Of a stretch of 64,000 nt of DNA, positions 14,949-37,052 are shown one piece after another. Where the stretch lies: assembly GCA_963693315.1 (NCBI GenBank), contig OY856186.1, positions 70,578,019 through 70,642,018 of the forward strand, given 5' to 3'. The position numbers were made by a program, and so were the translations under genes. The notes below the pieces were generated by a model. The model saw only the letters and a list, made by a program, of their open reading frames with translations, had not been told where the DNA came from and did no database searches. Source of the stretch: Diogma glabrata (Eukaryota > Arthropoda > Insecta > Diptera > Cylindrotomidae). How positions within the stretch are numbered: position 1 is the stretch's first letter; each line of letters begins with the position of its first letter.

Positions 14949-15589
14949 TGTTACGAGTACAGGAAAATCTAGACGATTACGGTCACTTCCAGGAAAATAA
15001 AATCAACAAAACACAACAGAAAGTGAATGAAATGAATAGTGTTGTTGTTGTTGTACATGTTCTTAGAATTAAGTTCTACACAAAACAAATGATTTTATGA
15101 ATCAAATCAACGTAACGTAAAATAATCGAATATTCTAATATTTTCTCAAGGTTTCTAAAAAGTGACCGCGAAATTTCTAGAGATTAAGCAGAATGTATAT
15201 AAGGAAATTACCCTTTGTAGTTTTTAATTAGTTTATTTTAAACCTGCGATTGTGAAGTTAAAATTATAAAAGTGATCTTTAAATTAGTGAATAAAGTTAT
15301 AAGTGTTATTGAATAGAAATAATTTGTGTATTATTTTGAACGGTGAGTTACTGGAAATTTCTACAATAAACCGTTGGAGTTTCTGAAGCTGTTAAAAGAA
15401 TATTCTAGTTAGGAATATTGTTTGCTGCATTGTTTTCCTGTTGTTGTGAAACAATTAAGGTGTTGAATACTTAATAAAACCTGGTGTGTTTGCTTACTAA
15501 TCAGTGATCGAACTCAGAAAGAGATTGGGAATTGCGTTTATCGAATTGTGAGTTAGGCCAATTCGAAGGAAGTTTGGAAAAACGTAACA
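14949..15589 (+). mobile_element. Solo LTR (641 bp) inserted in (TA)n
   Basis: The segment begins TGTTACGAG and ends AACGTAACA, so its termini are TGTTACG/CGTAACA inverted. ATAT at 14945-14948 is repeated at 15590-15593 as a 4-bp target duplication. Internally it has a TATATAAG box at 15196-15203, a candidate transcription start about 25-30 bases later, and AATAAA near 15290. These are LTR promoter and polyadenylation signals in the right order. No internal element sequence remains, so it arose by LTR-LTR recombination. Superfamily: probably Ty3/Gypsy from the short duplication; the family differs from the LTR at 1914. Confidence 0.82.
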
Positions 15590-17240
<1,651 letters not shown>

Positions 17241-17289
17241 TATTATATAGATTTTATACGTCTTAAACCCGACAAGGTAGGAATTTTTA

Positions 17290-18743
<1,454 letters not shown>

Positions 18744-18943
18744 NNNNNNNNNNNNNNNNNNNNNNNNNNNNNNNNNNNNNNNNNNNNNNNNNNNNNNNNN
18801 NNNNNNNNNNNNNNNNNNNNNNNNNNNNNNNNNNNNNNNNNNNNNNNNNNNNNNNNNNNNNNNNNNNNNNNNNNNNNNNNNNNNNNNNNNNNNNNNNNNN
18901 NNNNNNNNNNNNNNNNNNNNNNNNNNNNNNNNNNNNNNNNNNN
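18744..18943. other. Assembly gap (200 N)
   Basis: Exactly 200 N bases with (TA)n on both sides. This is a scaffold gap of unknown true size. Confidence 0.99.
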
Positions 18944-18962
18944 ATATATATATATAATATAT

Positions 18963-19692
18963 CTGTAGGTGGGAGGTAAACTACACCAAGTCCATTTTTT
19001 TCAAAATACGTTTTTTTATACTGTTAGAATCAGGATTTTGTTCTCTACCGAGAGGTTAATAGCACTGGGTCCTAACTAGTGTAGTTTTCGAGATAGAACA
19101 ATTGTAAATGACACCAAGACCAAAGCCCTTAGAGGTAAAGAACGTCAATTGAACAAATTTTGACACCAAGTCCAAATGTTATGACTAAATAGTGTTGTAG
19201 ACGACAACAATGTATTTAGAGGTAAATAACACTAAGTCCACTTAGTCAATGTGTTCTTAGCTTTTAACATCTTTTAGCTTCTTAAAAAATGTAAACAATT
19301 TTAAACGTTTTTTAACGTTAAACTTACATTGTTAATAATATATTTTGAAGTAAAGTTTATAAAAAATCCTTTAACATTATTTTTGGAAACAGCTTTTATG
19401 TACAATTGTCTTGGACTTGGTGCTGTATGTTTCAAGGAACTTGGGAATACTAAGATCCATCATTGTGAGGTAAAGCACACCAAGTCCTTTTTAACAAATA
19501 ACCGTTACATAATATGACATAATTTAATTAAGGATATCATGGAAATTAAAAAAAATTGCAAAGTAAAAAAAATTTTCGGTTTAAGGGAAGCAGTTAATAG
19601 CGATATAGCAGGGTTTGTGATTTTCAAACAGTTTTTTGGCTTTCCTGTAAAATTTTAAAAATGTGACTTGGTGTAGTTTACCTCCCACCTAC

Positions 19693-19694
<2 letters not shown>
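18963..19694. mobile_element. TIR element III with 30-bp ends and iterated end motif
   Basis: Perfect 30-bp inverted repeats at 18963-18992 and 19665-19694 start CTGTAGGTGGGAGGTAAACT and end in CACCAAGTC. Both sides abut (TA)n. Inside, partial copies of the end motif (AGGTAAA...CACCAAGTCC) recur near 19053, 19109-19140, 19162, 19219-19240, 19408 (inverted) and 19467-19488. Repeated subterminal copies of the end are typical of multiple transposase binding sites. No intact protein frame is present. Superfamily unknown. Confidence 0.82.
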
Positions 19695-22029
<2,335 letters not shown>

Positions 22030-22780
22030 ATTTAATAGTTAATGTAGTACGCCATATGCATTGTAACCAAATTCGAAAATCAGCACTCACTGATACACTA
22101 CGTTGGTGAGATGTTCTCGGAAAAGTTTATTTCGGATCTAAAAGATATTAAAAGTTCAAAAGAAAACAATTTAGATAAAAAAAGAAAACGCACTGAAACA
22201 TCCAAAGAAGGGGATTGTGATGTAGTTTTTCTGCGAAGGTTAGAAAGAGAAAAAAATATTCTGAAAAGATTAGTGACCCAAATTATTAAAACAGTTGATT
22301 AATAAATTATATCACACTTGTACTTTAGTGCAGTTATTATATTAAAATGTTGTGCATATTTTGTTAAAAATGTGTTAGTATAAACCACATGTAATATTTG
22401 AATAGTTACTCTTCATACGTATTGGATATTTCAAGTTCTGTGGTTGATCGAGAACAATTACTCCAACCGTATGTTTGTTTATGTCAATTTGAAGCATGAT
22501 ACATTTTTTAGACACGAGACCTTTCCGTGCACCTAGTAAAAATTAATACGATCGTCGATAATTGGTAATTGATTGAATGAGTGACTGATTTTTTTTTGAA
22601 AACGGCTGACTTATTCAAATCCATAGCTGTAAATTCATGCCAAAAGTGTAAACATACCTATTCTCATGCATTATACGATGAAAAATACTATGACCTGCTA
22701 ATAAAGAAGCCTTTCCTAACTACAGAGCCGAACTACAATTTAATATCCGGTCGAACATAACGTGGTATATCATATTGTTT
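22030..22780. other. Cluster of short unassigned open frames
   Basis: Three short frames have more coding-like composition than their surroundings. The plus frame 22111-22302 (63 codons from an ATG) is Lys/Glu-rich and ends in a likely coiled coil (LRRLEREKNILKRLV). A minus frame at about 22378-22540 reads ILQ-like hydrophobic and charged residues (HTVGVIVLDQPQNLKYP). The plus frame 22599-22763 reads SCQKCKHTYSHALYDEKYYD, with a CxxC pair. I do not recognise any of them. They could be relics of a transposon or of integrated viral DNA, or chance frames. Confidence 0.25.
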
Positions 22781-23662
22781 GCAACGGGCACTTCCCTGTG
22801 TCAAAACGGTGAACTAGATCCAATTGGTCAAAAATATGTGTTCAATGAATTTGAAAATGTGGTTGTATTATATATCTGTTAACTTTTCGCTTCTTTTATT
22901 CTATACCCACTTCACATGGTCAAGAAAATAGATCTAGATTGGATGCCATGTGGACACTATTGCATATTAAAAGTGGTTTATCACCAAATCTAAAAACAAT
23001 TGCACATCAATGTTCTTCCAATTATACAGTACATAAACCCTTTAGTCACGACACCTTTTTTAATTAAATTTTGGATACCTTTATAACCTATTTCAAAAGC
23101 TTTCTTTAATGTAATTTAATGTCACACGTTAAACGCATTTATTAAACAAAAATTCCTTACTACTCATTGTATGAATTATGATTTAAAATAAAAATTATAA
23201 ATCGAATTAATGGTCAAAAATTATTCTTTTTGTTTTACCTGTTTTGAAACTTAATTTCTCATAAATCTTGGCAAATTTATTATAATAAATTAATAATCAG
23301 TATGAAAAATTCCCTATGGCGGGTTGTGCATATATTGTCATAATAAAGTTATGGTTATTGTGAACTAAAACAAAAAATCTAAAATGTCTGAATAACCATT
23401 ATTTATTACAAAACGGAATCGTTCATTGTATGTATTATAGTTTCTTATCATAACCTTTTCCTGAAATTTTGATTATATTTTCTATTATAATAATAGAATT
23501 TTAGAATTCAAAACAAAAACAAATAAAGGAATACTAAAAGAGTTAGCCCAATACATTATAGGACTTAACCTCCAGTGGCCTTGTCTAGTTATGAAGACTT
23601 GCAATGCACCAAATTTAAATTTATTTAGATTTTTAAAACTTTTTCGCGATCCAGGTAATATG
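22781..23662. other. AT-rich spacer
   Basis: No gene recognised. A short stretch near 22900-23040 reads open on the plus strand (SRLDAMWTLLHIKSGLSPNL) but has no start and no assignable similarity. Confidence 0.4.
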
Positions 23663-23864
23663 CAGGGTGAACCATTTAACTTGGCACAAAAATAGGTCTC
23701 AATTTAGGAAAAAGTGGTGGTCCATTAGAAGATCTGGAATTTTCATCTTAATAAAAAATAAGTAATAACATTATGAAGCCAATCCAAAAAAAAAAATTTC
23801 AAAATTTTCAAAATTGCGTTGTTTGGAAGATATTGGGTTGTGCCAAGTTAAATGGTTCACCCTG
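23663..23864. mobile_element. MITE with 25-bp perfect inverted repeats (202 bp)
   Basis: The left end 23663-23687 begins CAGGGTGAACCATTTAACTT and the right end 23840-23864 is its exact inverse. The 152-base interior is AT-rich and non-coding. The target duplication is not clear: the right flank is TATATATG and the left flank AATATG. It stands 7 bases from the left end of foldback element V. Confidence 0.85.
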
Positions 23865-23871
23865 TATATAT

Positions 23872-26800
23872 GGGGCATTTAACGCCAACTATGTGAGCAA
23901 TAAAAAAATTTGTTCCTCAAAATTTAGGAATAGGTAGTACTTTATGAGAAAATAATTAGCAAATTTTTTCATATTTTTTGACTTTTCATATCTTTTGATT
24001 TTTTCACACCATCGCCGTCAGTAGCGCTCGCAAAATTCTAGTTTTCGCCTCGACCACAAACTTGTGAATTTTGTAGGAAAATGGGTGCGACTGAAAAAAA
24101 ACGAAAATATATCAATCTATTAGAATTTTTTCTGGAGACTACGTAAAAAATATTTTTAAAATTGTTGGGGGTAGTTTTCACCCTTATTTTGAGGGTTAAA
24201 AGTTTTAAATCGAGATTTCGAGAAATATATCACGATTTTTTTCAATTTTTATTTAATTTCTTCTTTCTTTTATCTCCTTTCGATTAATTATTATTTTGTG
24301 ATGGGCATCGACCAGGAACTGGCCCCAGAATAAAGCTAAAGGTGAAAAGCCCTCGTTTCAGCGTATTTTCTCATTCTGTGAGAAAAAAAACGGTAAAATA
24401 ATAATATATTCTAAAATTGCTGGGCTCGTTGATAACCAATCTAATGTCAGTTTTTTTTAAAAACAAAATGGCGGATCAAATATGTCTGCCACCTTTTCAA
24501 AAATTACCCAATTTTGAAATTTAAAAAATACTATCGTATTTGACTTCTAAGACGAAAATGTTGACTATGACGAAATTCTAAGACGAAAATGTTTACGATA
24601 ATTTTTTTTTAAGATCTACCGTTATCGAGATAAAAATTCATAAAATTTGAATATTGATAATATACGTATTTACTATTTAACGTTTAATTTATTCGTTTTT
24701 AGCTGGGTTTAAAATTTGATTCTAAGAACTAATCGACCTCTTTTAGGTTCTTAAAGTCAGTTATGACGAATCTGATGTCAGGCTTTCAAAAATCAAAATG
24801 GCGGCTCTAATATAACGGTCAACATTCCGAATATCGCTAAATTTTGAAATTCAAAAATTACTGTCAGTTCTAATATCATATGGTTTTCTTTATTTATTTC
24901 TTAATCTAGTAATCTTATTATTTCTATAAATTTAAAATTCATGAACAAATAAGAAATATGCAATTCTCATGCATTAATTCACAATAGTTCTCGTTGAGTT
25001 GGATTTTGAGCATGCTTTTGCTCTTATGCAACCGTTACTTAAAGTAATTAAATAATGCTTTTGCTATAAATTTTGAATTCTATGGCTGGAGTCGAATCTC
25101 TTTTCTAAATTTTTTTCATGTATTTCGCACGTCTTTGAGTCACAATACTTTATGTTAATGTTCGGCAAACGATCTGTGTTACTGAGCCAATTATGCAGTT
25201 CGACGGCATTTAAAATTATTTCTTTTGACTGCAACCAAACCATCACAATTGGTGATATCAATCATGCCCCGTTTTATAAATTTGAAAAGTTGGCTAGTCT
25301 ACTAGAAAAGTTTATAAAAAATCATATATAATATGTAAGAGAGTAGAGCAATTGATTGGTATCAGCGTAGCTGAATTCTAGTCCTGTAGCATAGTTTCAG
25401 TCCTATACAGATCATTTAAACTAGTTAAAACAATTTTGAAGATAGAGTTTCACCACCCTGTACAATCATTTCGGATATTTTATATCGTAGTCGAAGGTGC
25501 TTTAATACGTTTTGTAGACTTTATTGTTTCGAAATGAAATTTGAATATTTTCTATTATATATATAAATCGGAGTCGGAGTCGGAGTCGGGGTCAGGGTAG
25601 CAGTAGGAGTCGGATTTAAAATTTAAAAACTTGGAGTGGGAGTCGCTTAATTAGCACCGACTCCACAGCCCTGGATTTAACATAAAAACAAAAATGTTTA
25701 TGTAGTGTAAAATTTACAATAATTTAAAATATATTTATCAACAGATTCAAGTTCAACGACCTCATTACACGTAGTCTTGCTTATATTTGCAATTCGTTTT
25801 CTGCAGCTTGAACACAAATAATTATTGTTTTGCAAATTCGGAAACATTTTTATTGCCGCATCAGATGTCTTCCGTAGACTATCACGTTTAACATGAATTA
25901 GGAGGTTAAAAGGATTTATACACCTACTAAACGATGGTAGACAGTCTAGTAGACATTTATGAAATATTTAAATTATTAATATTAATATGAAATTTATAAA
26001 AAGAAGATAGTTCTTCTTTATTGAAAGTTTAAAGTAGAACTACTAATTATTCAAAATCTGTTGTTTTACAAACGAAGAAACAATTAAGATGAAAAACACA
26101 AAGAAAAATGTGAAATACGAAAATTTACGAAAAAAATTCAAGCGACATGAAATTCGTTATAAATCGGTAGACTTCGTCAAACAGGTTTTTGTGTATGTTA
26201 GAGTTTCTCGATGTACATTGATGCATCGAAAACATCAATATTTGTTATTCGATGTATGGAATCAATCCGACACATCGGTTACAGTCGATACTGTACGATG
26301 TATCGACGTATTTTATTCAATGCATCGAAAGGTGTATTTAGACATAGAAAGATGTATTACAGCTGAAGTGAGGCAACAAATCTACCAATTGCATGAGCAT
26401 ACAACAAATTTTGCATACAAAATGTATGAGCTCACACGAAATGTTTAAAGTATTGTATAGGAAAATGTTTGAAAATTTGCTGATTGACTTGTTGCACTCA
26501 TACAAATGTCAATTAGTTTTTATTTGTTGTTTAGTTACTTTAAATAACGGTTGCATAAGAGCCAAAGCATACTCCAATTCCAACTCAACGAGAACTATAA
26601 AGTGTATTAATGTATGTGAATTGCATAATTCTAATTTGTTCATGAATTCTAAATTTATAGAAATAATAAGATTACTAGATTAAGAAATAAATAAAGAAAA
26701 ACCCTAATATCATGTGGTTTAACTGACGGTAATTTTTGAATTTCAAAATTTAGCGATATTCGAAAAGTTGACAGTTATATTAGAGCCGCCATTTTGATCT

Positions 26801-27450
26801 TTGAAAACCTGACATCAGATTCGTCCTAACCGACTTTAAGAACCTAAAAGATGTCGATTAGTTCTTAGAATCAAATTTTAAACCCAGCTAAAAACGAATA
26901 AATTAAACGTTAAATAGTAAATACGTATATTATCAATATTCAAACTTTAAGAATTTTTATCTCGATAACGGTAGATCTTAATAGAAAATTATCATAAACA
27001 TTTTCGTCTTAGAATTTTAAGTAAAATACGATAATAGTTTTTAAATTTCAAAATTGGGTAATTTTTGAAAAGATGGCCGCCATATTTGGTCCGTCATTTT
27101 GTTTAAAAAAACTGACATTAGATTGGTTATCAACGATCCCAGCAATTTTAGAATATATTATTATTTTACCGTTTTTTTCTCACAGAAAATATTTTTTACG
27201 TAATCCCCAGAAAAAATTCTAATAAATTGATATATTTTCGTTTTTTTTCAGTCGCACCCATTTTCCTACAAAATTCACAAGTTTGTGATCCAGGCAAAAA
27301 ATTGAATTTTGTGAGCGCCATTGACGGCGATGGTGTGAGTATAAAAATATGAAAAAATTTGCTAATTGATTTCTCATAAAGTACTACCTATTCCCAAATT
27401 TTGAGGAACAAAATTTTTTTCACACTTAGTTGGCGTGAAATGCCCGCCCT
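23872..27450. mobile_element. Foldback element V (3.58 kb, about 1-kb arms)
   Basis: The left arm 23872 to about 25052 and right arm about 26530-27450 are inverted relatives. Examples are GGAATAGGTAGTACTTTATG on the left with its inverse on the right, CGTTTTTAGCTGGGTTTAAA with its inverse, and CATGAACAAATAAGAA-like sequence with its inverse near 26640. The right arm lacks about 235 bases present at about 24145-24378 in the left. Both ends lie next to short TATATA tracts. No transposase frame was found. It is probably a non-autonomous foldback element that has diverged and lost part of one arm. Confidence 0.8.
25053..26529. other. Unpaired interior of foldback element V
   Basis: About 1.5 kb lies between the arms. 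It holds a (CGGAGT)n tract at 25569-25614 and the sequence CACCGACTCCACAGCCCTG at 25655-25673, which resembles a hAT-type MITE end (CAGGG...). Around 26205-26370 there are several CGATGTA/TGCATCGA words. The open frame 26089-26448 crosses this block and looks repeat-derived; I would not call it a gene. Confidence 0.5.
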
Positions 27451-30400
27451 ATATATAAAACAACCACTAGTTTACCAACACTTAACCAACATTTTAAGAC
27501 ACAAATAAGAGACAGTCATTTAGATTAATTTTTAATTCTCAAATAATTAAGAATGATGTTTTCCTCTAACTCTTAAATTTCAATACCATTCAACATATCT
27601 TAATAATCTATTATTTCCTCTAGCGATTACATCTGTTAATTGCAGTAAACACATAATACTCTCGTTTGGTTAAAGAAAATAAATTTATCGTATTTATTTC
27701 AACAATAAAAGGTTTCAACAATTTAATTAACACGAAATAAAAGTAATTAATTTTTTTTTTCATTTTCTACAGTATGTTGTAAGCTAAGGGTGAATAAAAG
27801 AACGCAACAAGTTGAATGAAAAAACGATAAAATTAATATTTATTTTTTAAAGTTCATATTTTGAATGGAACAAAAAGGTGTCACATATTTATTAATTTAT
27901 AAAGATCTGAAAGAAGAAATATTACAGTTGAGTTCTGAAAAGAAAAAAAGGTGCATAAAGAATAAATTGTGTCGCATCACGTTTATGAGTTGAAACCAAG
28001 AATGGCATGTTAATCAATCTCTCAATTTTTATTCAAATTCTGGAAAATGTCAAAGAAATTATAGTTTTAATCTTCTACGAGTTTGCATCAATGTCGTTCT
28101 GAACACAAATACAACAAAACTCCAATATACATGATGACTTGAGTGTGGGTATAAAACCGTGGAAGAAACAACGAAAGAATACAGTTGAAAATAATAGTAT
28201 AAGCTGAAGCTCTAGCTTATACAAGGTAACTAGTTAGGAACATTCTAAGTCATCCGAGATACAAATGATTAAAAAGAACAGACCACTTGGATTGATTGAA
28301 TTGATGAATTAGTAAACAAACCAAACTAATTTGCCTAAAGTAGCAAAAGCTTTTGACACTACTTTTAAGAGAAGCCTTTAAAATCCTATAAATTCGTTCG
28401 TTTCTCAAGTAATTATTCTACTCTATCTCACCTTGTTACGTTGATAATTTTCACTTTGTTACGATTATCTTGAAAAATTATTTCAACATCAACACTTCAT
28501 CAAAATGAAGTTTCTGTTTAAATTTCTGCTTATGAATATATTATGAAAAAAAAATGTTATAAAATTCAAAAGTCCACCAAAAAAATAGCTTGTCTCCTTG
28601 TCATCAAATTTTTAATAAAAAAGTTATTATATATTCTCCAAATTCGTACCTAAAATTATTTTGTGGTTATGAATTCATAAGCTCAACATTACATTATAAA
28701 AGATGAAAAGGATATATTTCTGTTACTTTTAATTTTATTTAATTATTCATAAAAATTATTACAAAAAAAAAAATAACAAAGCTCACGTTTTAATTGAATT
28801 AAACACTAGTGTGTTTTGAGAGTTGGTTTTTGTATAATAATATTAATAAACTGATGTCAATCATTTATGAAAAGGGTTTTAAAGCGAACAAAGTTATAAA
28901 AATTGAAGTGAATGGCATATGCAACTAACTGTAATGTTGCAAACGAAATAGATATTGTTTTTTAAAAGAAAAATTGGCGTAAACCATTACAATTCACAAA
29001 TAAAAACAACATTTTTGGTCCTTCGAGCCGGATTGTAGAAATATGTGGAAATTTAGTTTCGGTCATGTAATTGGAAATTGCAAACTGACTTTTCTGAATA
29101 TAATTAAATCTTTTCATTATCTCAAAATTTTAATCTATCTTAAAAGAAATTTACTTACTTTTAAATTTAATATTACGTTATAAAGTATAGAATGGTTTAA
29201 TCGACAACCTCTAGAACTGGTTGGTGTTGGTTCAATTTCAGACATTGTCATTTGTGAATGAAAATGCGATGGTTCCTATTTAAAAAAAAAGAAAAAGTCA
29301 CAAATGTATTATTTTTTAAGTTAACTAAAAAACTTACTTTTGTTTCCATTTTATTTCTATTTACACCCCTCTCCCCCGATTTAAGTTTAGTCTTTGTCTT
29401 CCTCGACTCCTGCTTCGACCTAATAAAATATCAGACAAAATAAAATTTAAAATTTCATTTTTCTTAAAACTACAAATACTACTTCAATATAATATAAATG
29501 CGGGCGCGATTTTATAAAAATTAGTCAGACAAAATGTGCATGTTAAGTATTGATAAAATTTTAATATTATAACTAAAATGTTACAATAATATAACATTTA
29601 TGTGTTTGCATCGCATATAAATTGTGCATTTTCTATTAAATTACAAAAGTTAAAGAGAATTTGTGCTTTTTCTAAATAAAAGTTAAATAATAAAAAAGCG
29701 TACATATTGTCAACGAAAAACAAAAATAAAATAAATATAATTCATTAGTTAATCTTGTACAATTTCAAAACAGCGAAATTACAATATCCAAATTTTTGCA
29801 ATTGATTTATTAAATCTTATATTAACAATGCATATTATTGATATTACAATAAAATGACAACATTAATCTTCAATGACATATGTTCCGATGATACTATTCA
29901 AAGCTATTTTCCTTTGATACTATTTTTCCGATTTTACTATTTACCTAAGGCGTAAGTATGCTGCTGGGTAATATAAAGCTCAAATCCTCATTGCAACATA
30001 TTTCCTGCCATTCTTTCCATCTCTGGTTGTACCACACGTTCAACTACACATTAATTAACATTGATGTATTATCAAAAATTAGAATGTATTGTTATTTGGT
30101 AGAGACGATGGTCGGGTTGATACTCGGTAAAAGTAAGAATTTTCAATAGAAAATTTCCGAAAAATAATCAAAAAAACATTTCCATCGATTTTGGGTGAAA
30201 CCGGGATAGGGGACATACTTTTATTTATTTTGAATGAGATACTATTTTTTCTCATTAAATATACCTAACGGAGGTCAAACCTCTGATAGTTTTGGAAAAT
30301 TTTAACAAAAATTATCCCTTTACTCTTTTAAAGTACATCAATATTACTGTTCAAAGAGCATTGCAACGCAAAATACATGCCTTCATTAAGTTTTCATCAA

Positions 30401-31046
30401 AGAATGCCTTAAGCAATCCGCTACGCTTTTGATAAATAGATGGAAGATAAGTTAAAACCCAGGAAAGATACTCCTTTATTACACTGTATCTAAAATATAT
30501 GACATAATAATAAGAATAGCAGTTGAAATAGTATATATAAGTAATAGTTTAAGCAAAAATTGTAATAATAATTTAAGAACTGAGGATGACGTAAGTCGAA
30601 ATCGATATTCTATAAACTAAAAAATAAAATTCCAATTGTTACTATAAGGAAGATTATATTATTATTATTAATAAAATTAAAAATAAACAGTAAATATATA
30701 TATAAATATTGAGGAATCTTCAAGTTCTTGGACTTCACCCCATGTATTCGTTCGCAAAACAGCGTGAAAAACAGTTTGTGTTTTGACTCTAGAAAACTTA
30801 GTAGCGTTTAAGTACTAAGAAGTGTAACTAGCTCGGTTTGCTGTTGACACTTGGCGTAACCTTTCAATTAGTTTAATGTCATCTCTTGTTAGTTTACACG
30901 AATAACTTATTTAATAATTTTTATGAAGAAAAATAAAGAGCACGAAGTCTTTTAATAATTAAAGTGTTATTCTGGTATATTTCAGCTTTGGCCATCTTCT
31001 GGAGTACTTAATTACGATTGCTCCATAAATGGCTTAATAAGTTGAA
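27451..31046. other. AT-rich spacer without recognisable genes
   Basis: About 3.6 kb without a coding or transposon signature that I could support. A perfect 9-bp hairpin GTATAAGCT / AGCTTATAC occurs near 28197-28222, and a CTGAGGATGACGTAAGTCGAAATCG-like word near 30580, cut here to its recognisable core GACGTAAGTCGAAAT. Confidence 0.5.
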
Positions 31047-31100
31047 ATATATATATATATATATGGGCAAGTCCAAGTGAAATTTTTTTTTTTCGTTTTA

Positions 31101-37040
<5,940 letters not shown>

Positions 37041-37052
37041 AGTTTCATCAAA
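37041..37052 (+). repeat. Left target duplication of the RTE-like LINE
   Basis: AGTTTCATCAAA here is repeated exactly at 40244-40255, just after the poly(A) tail. Confidence 0.85.

Noticed and set aside
26089..26448. 119-codon frame inside foldback V
   Set aside because: Rich in CGATGTAT/TGCATCGA words and lacking domain motifs; more likely a repeat than a gene.
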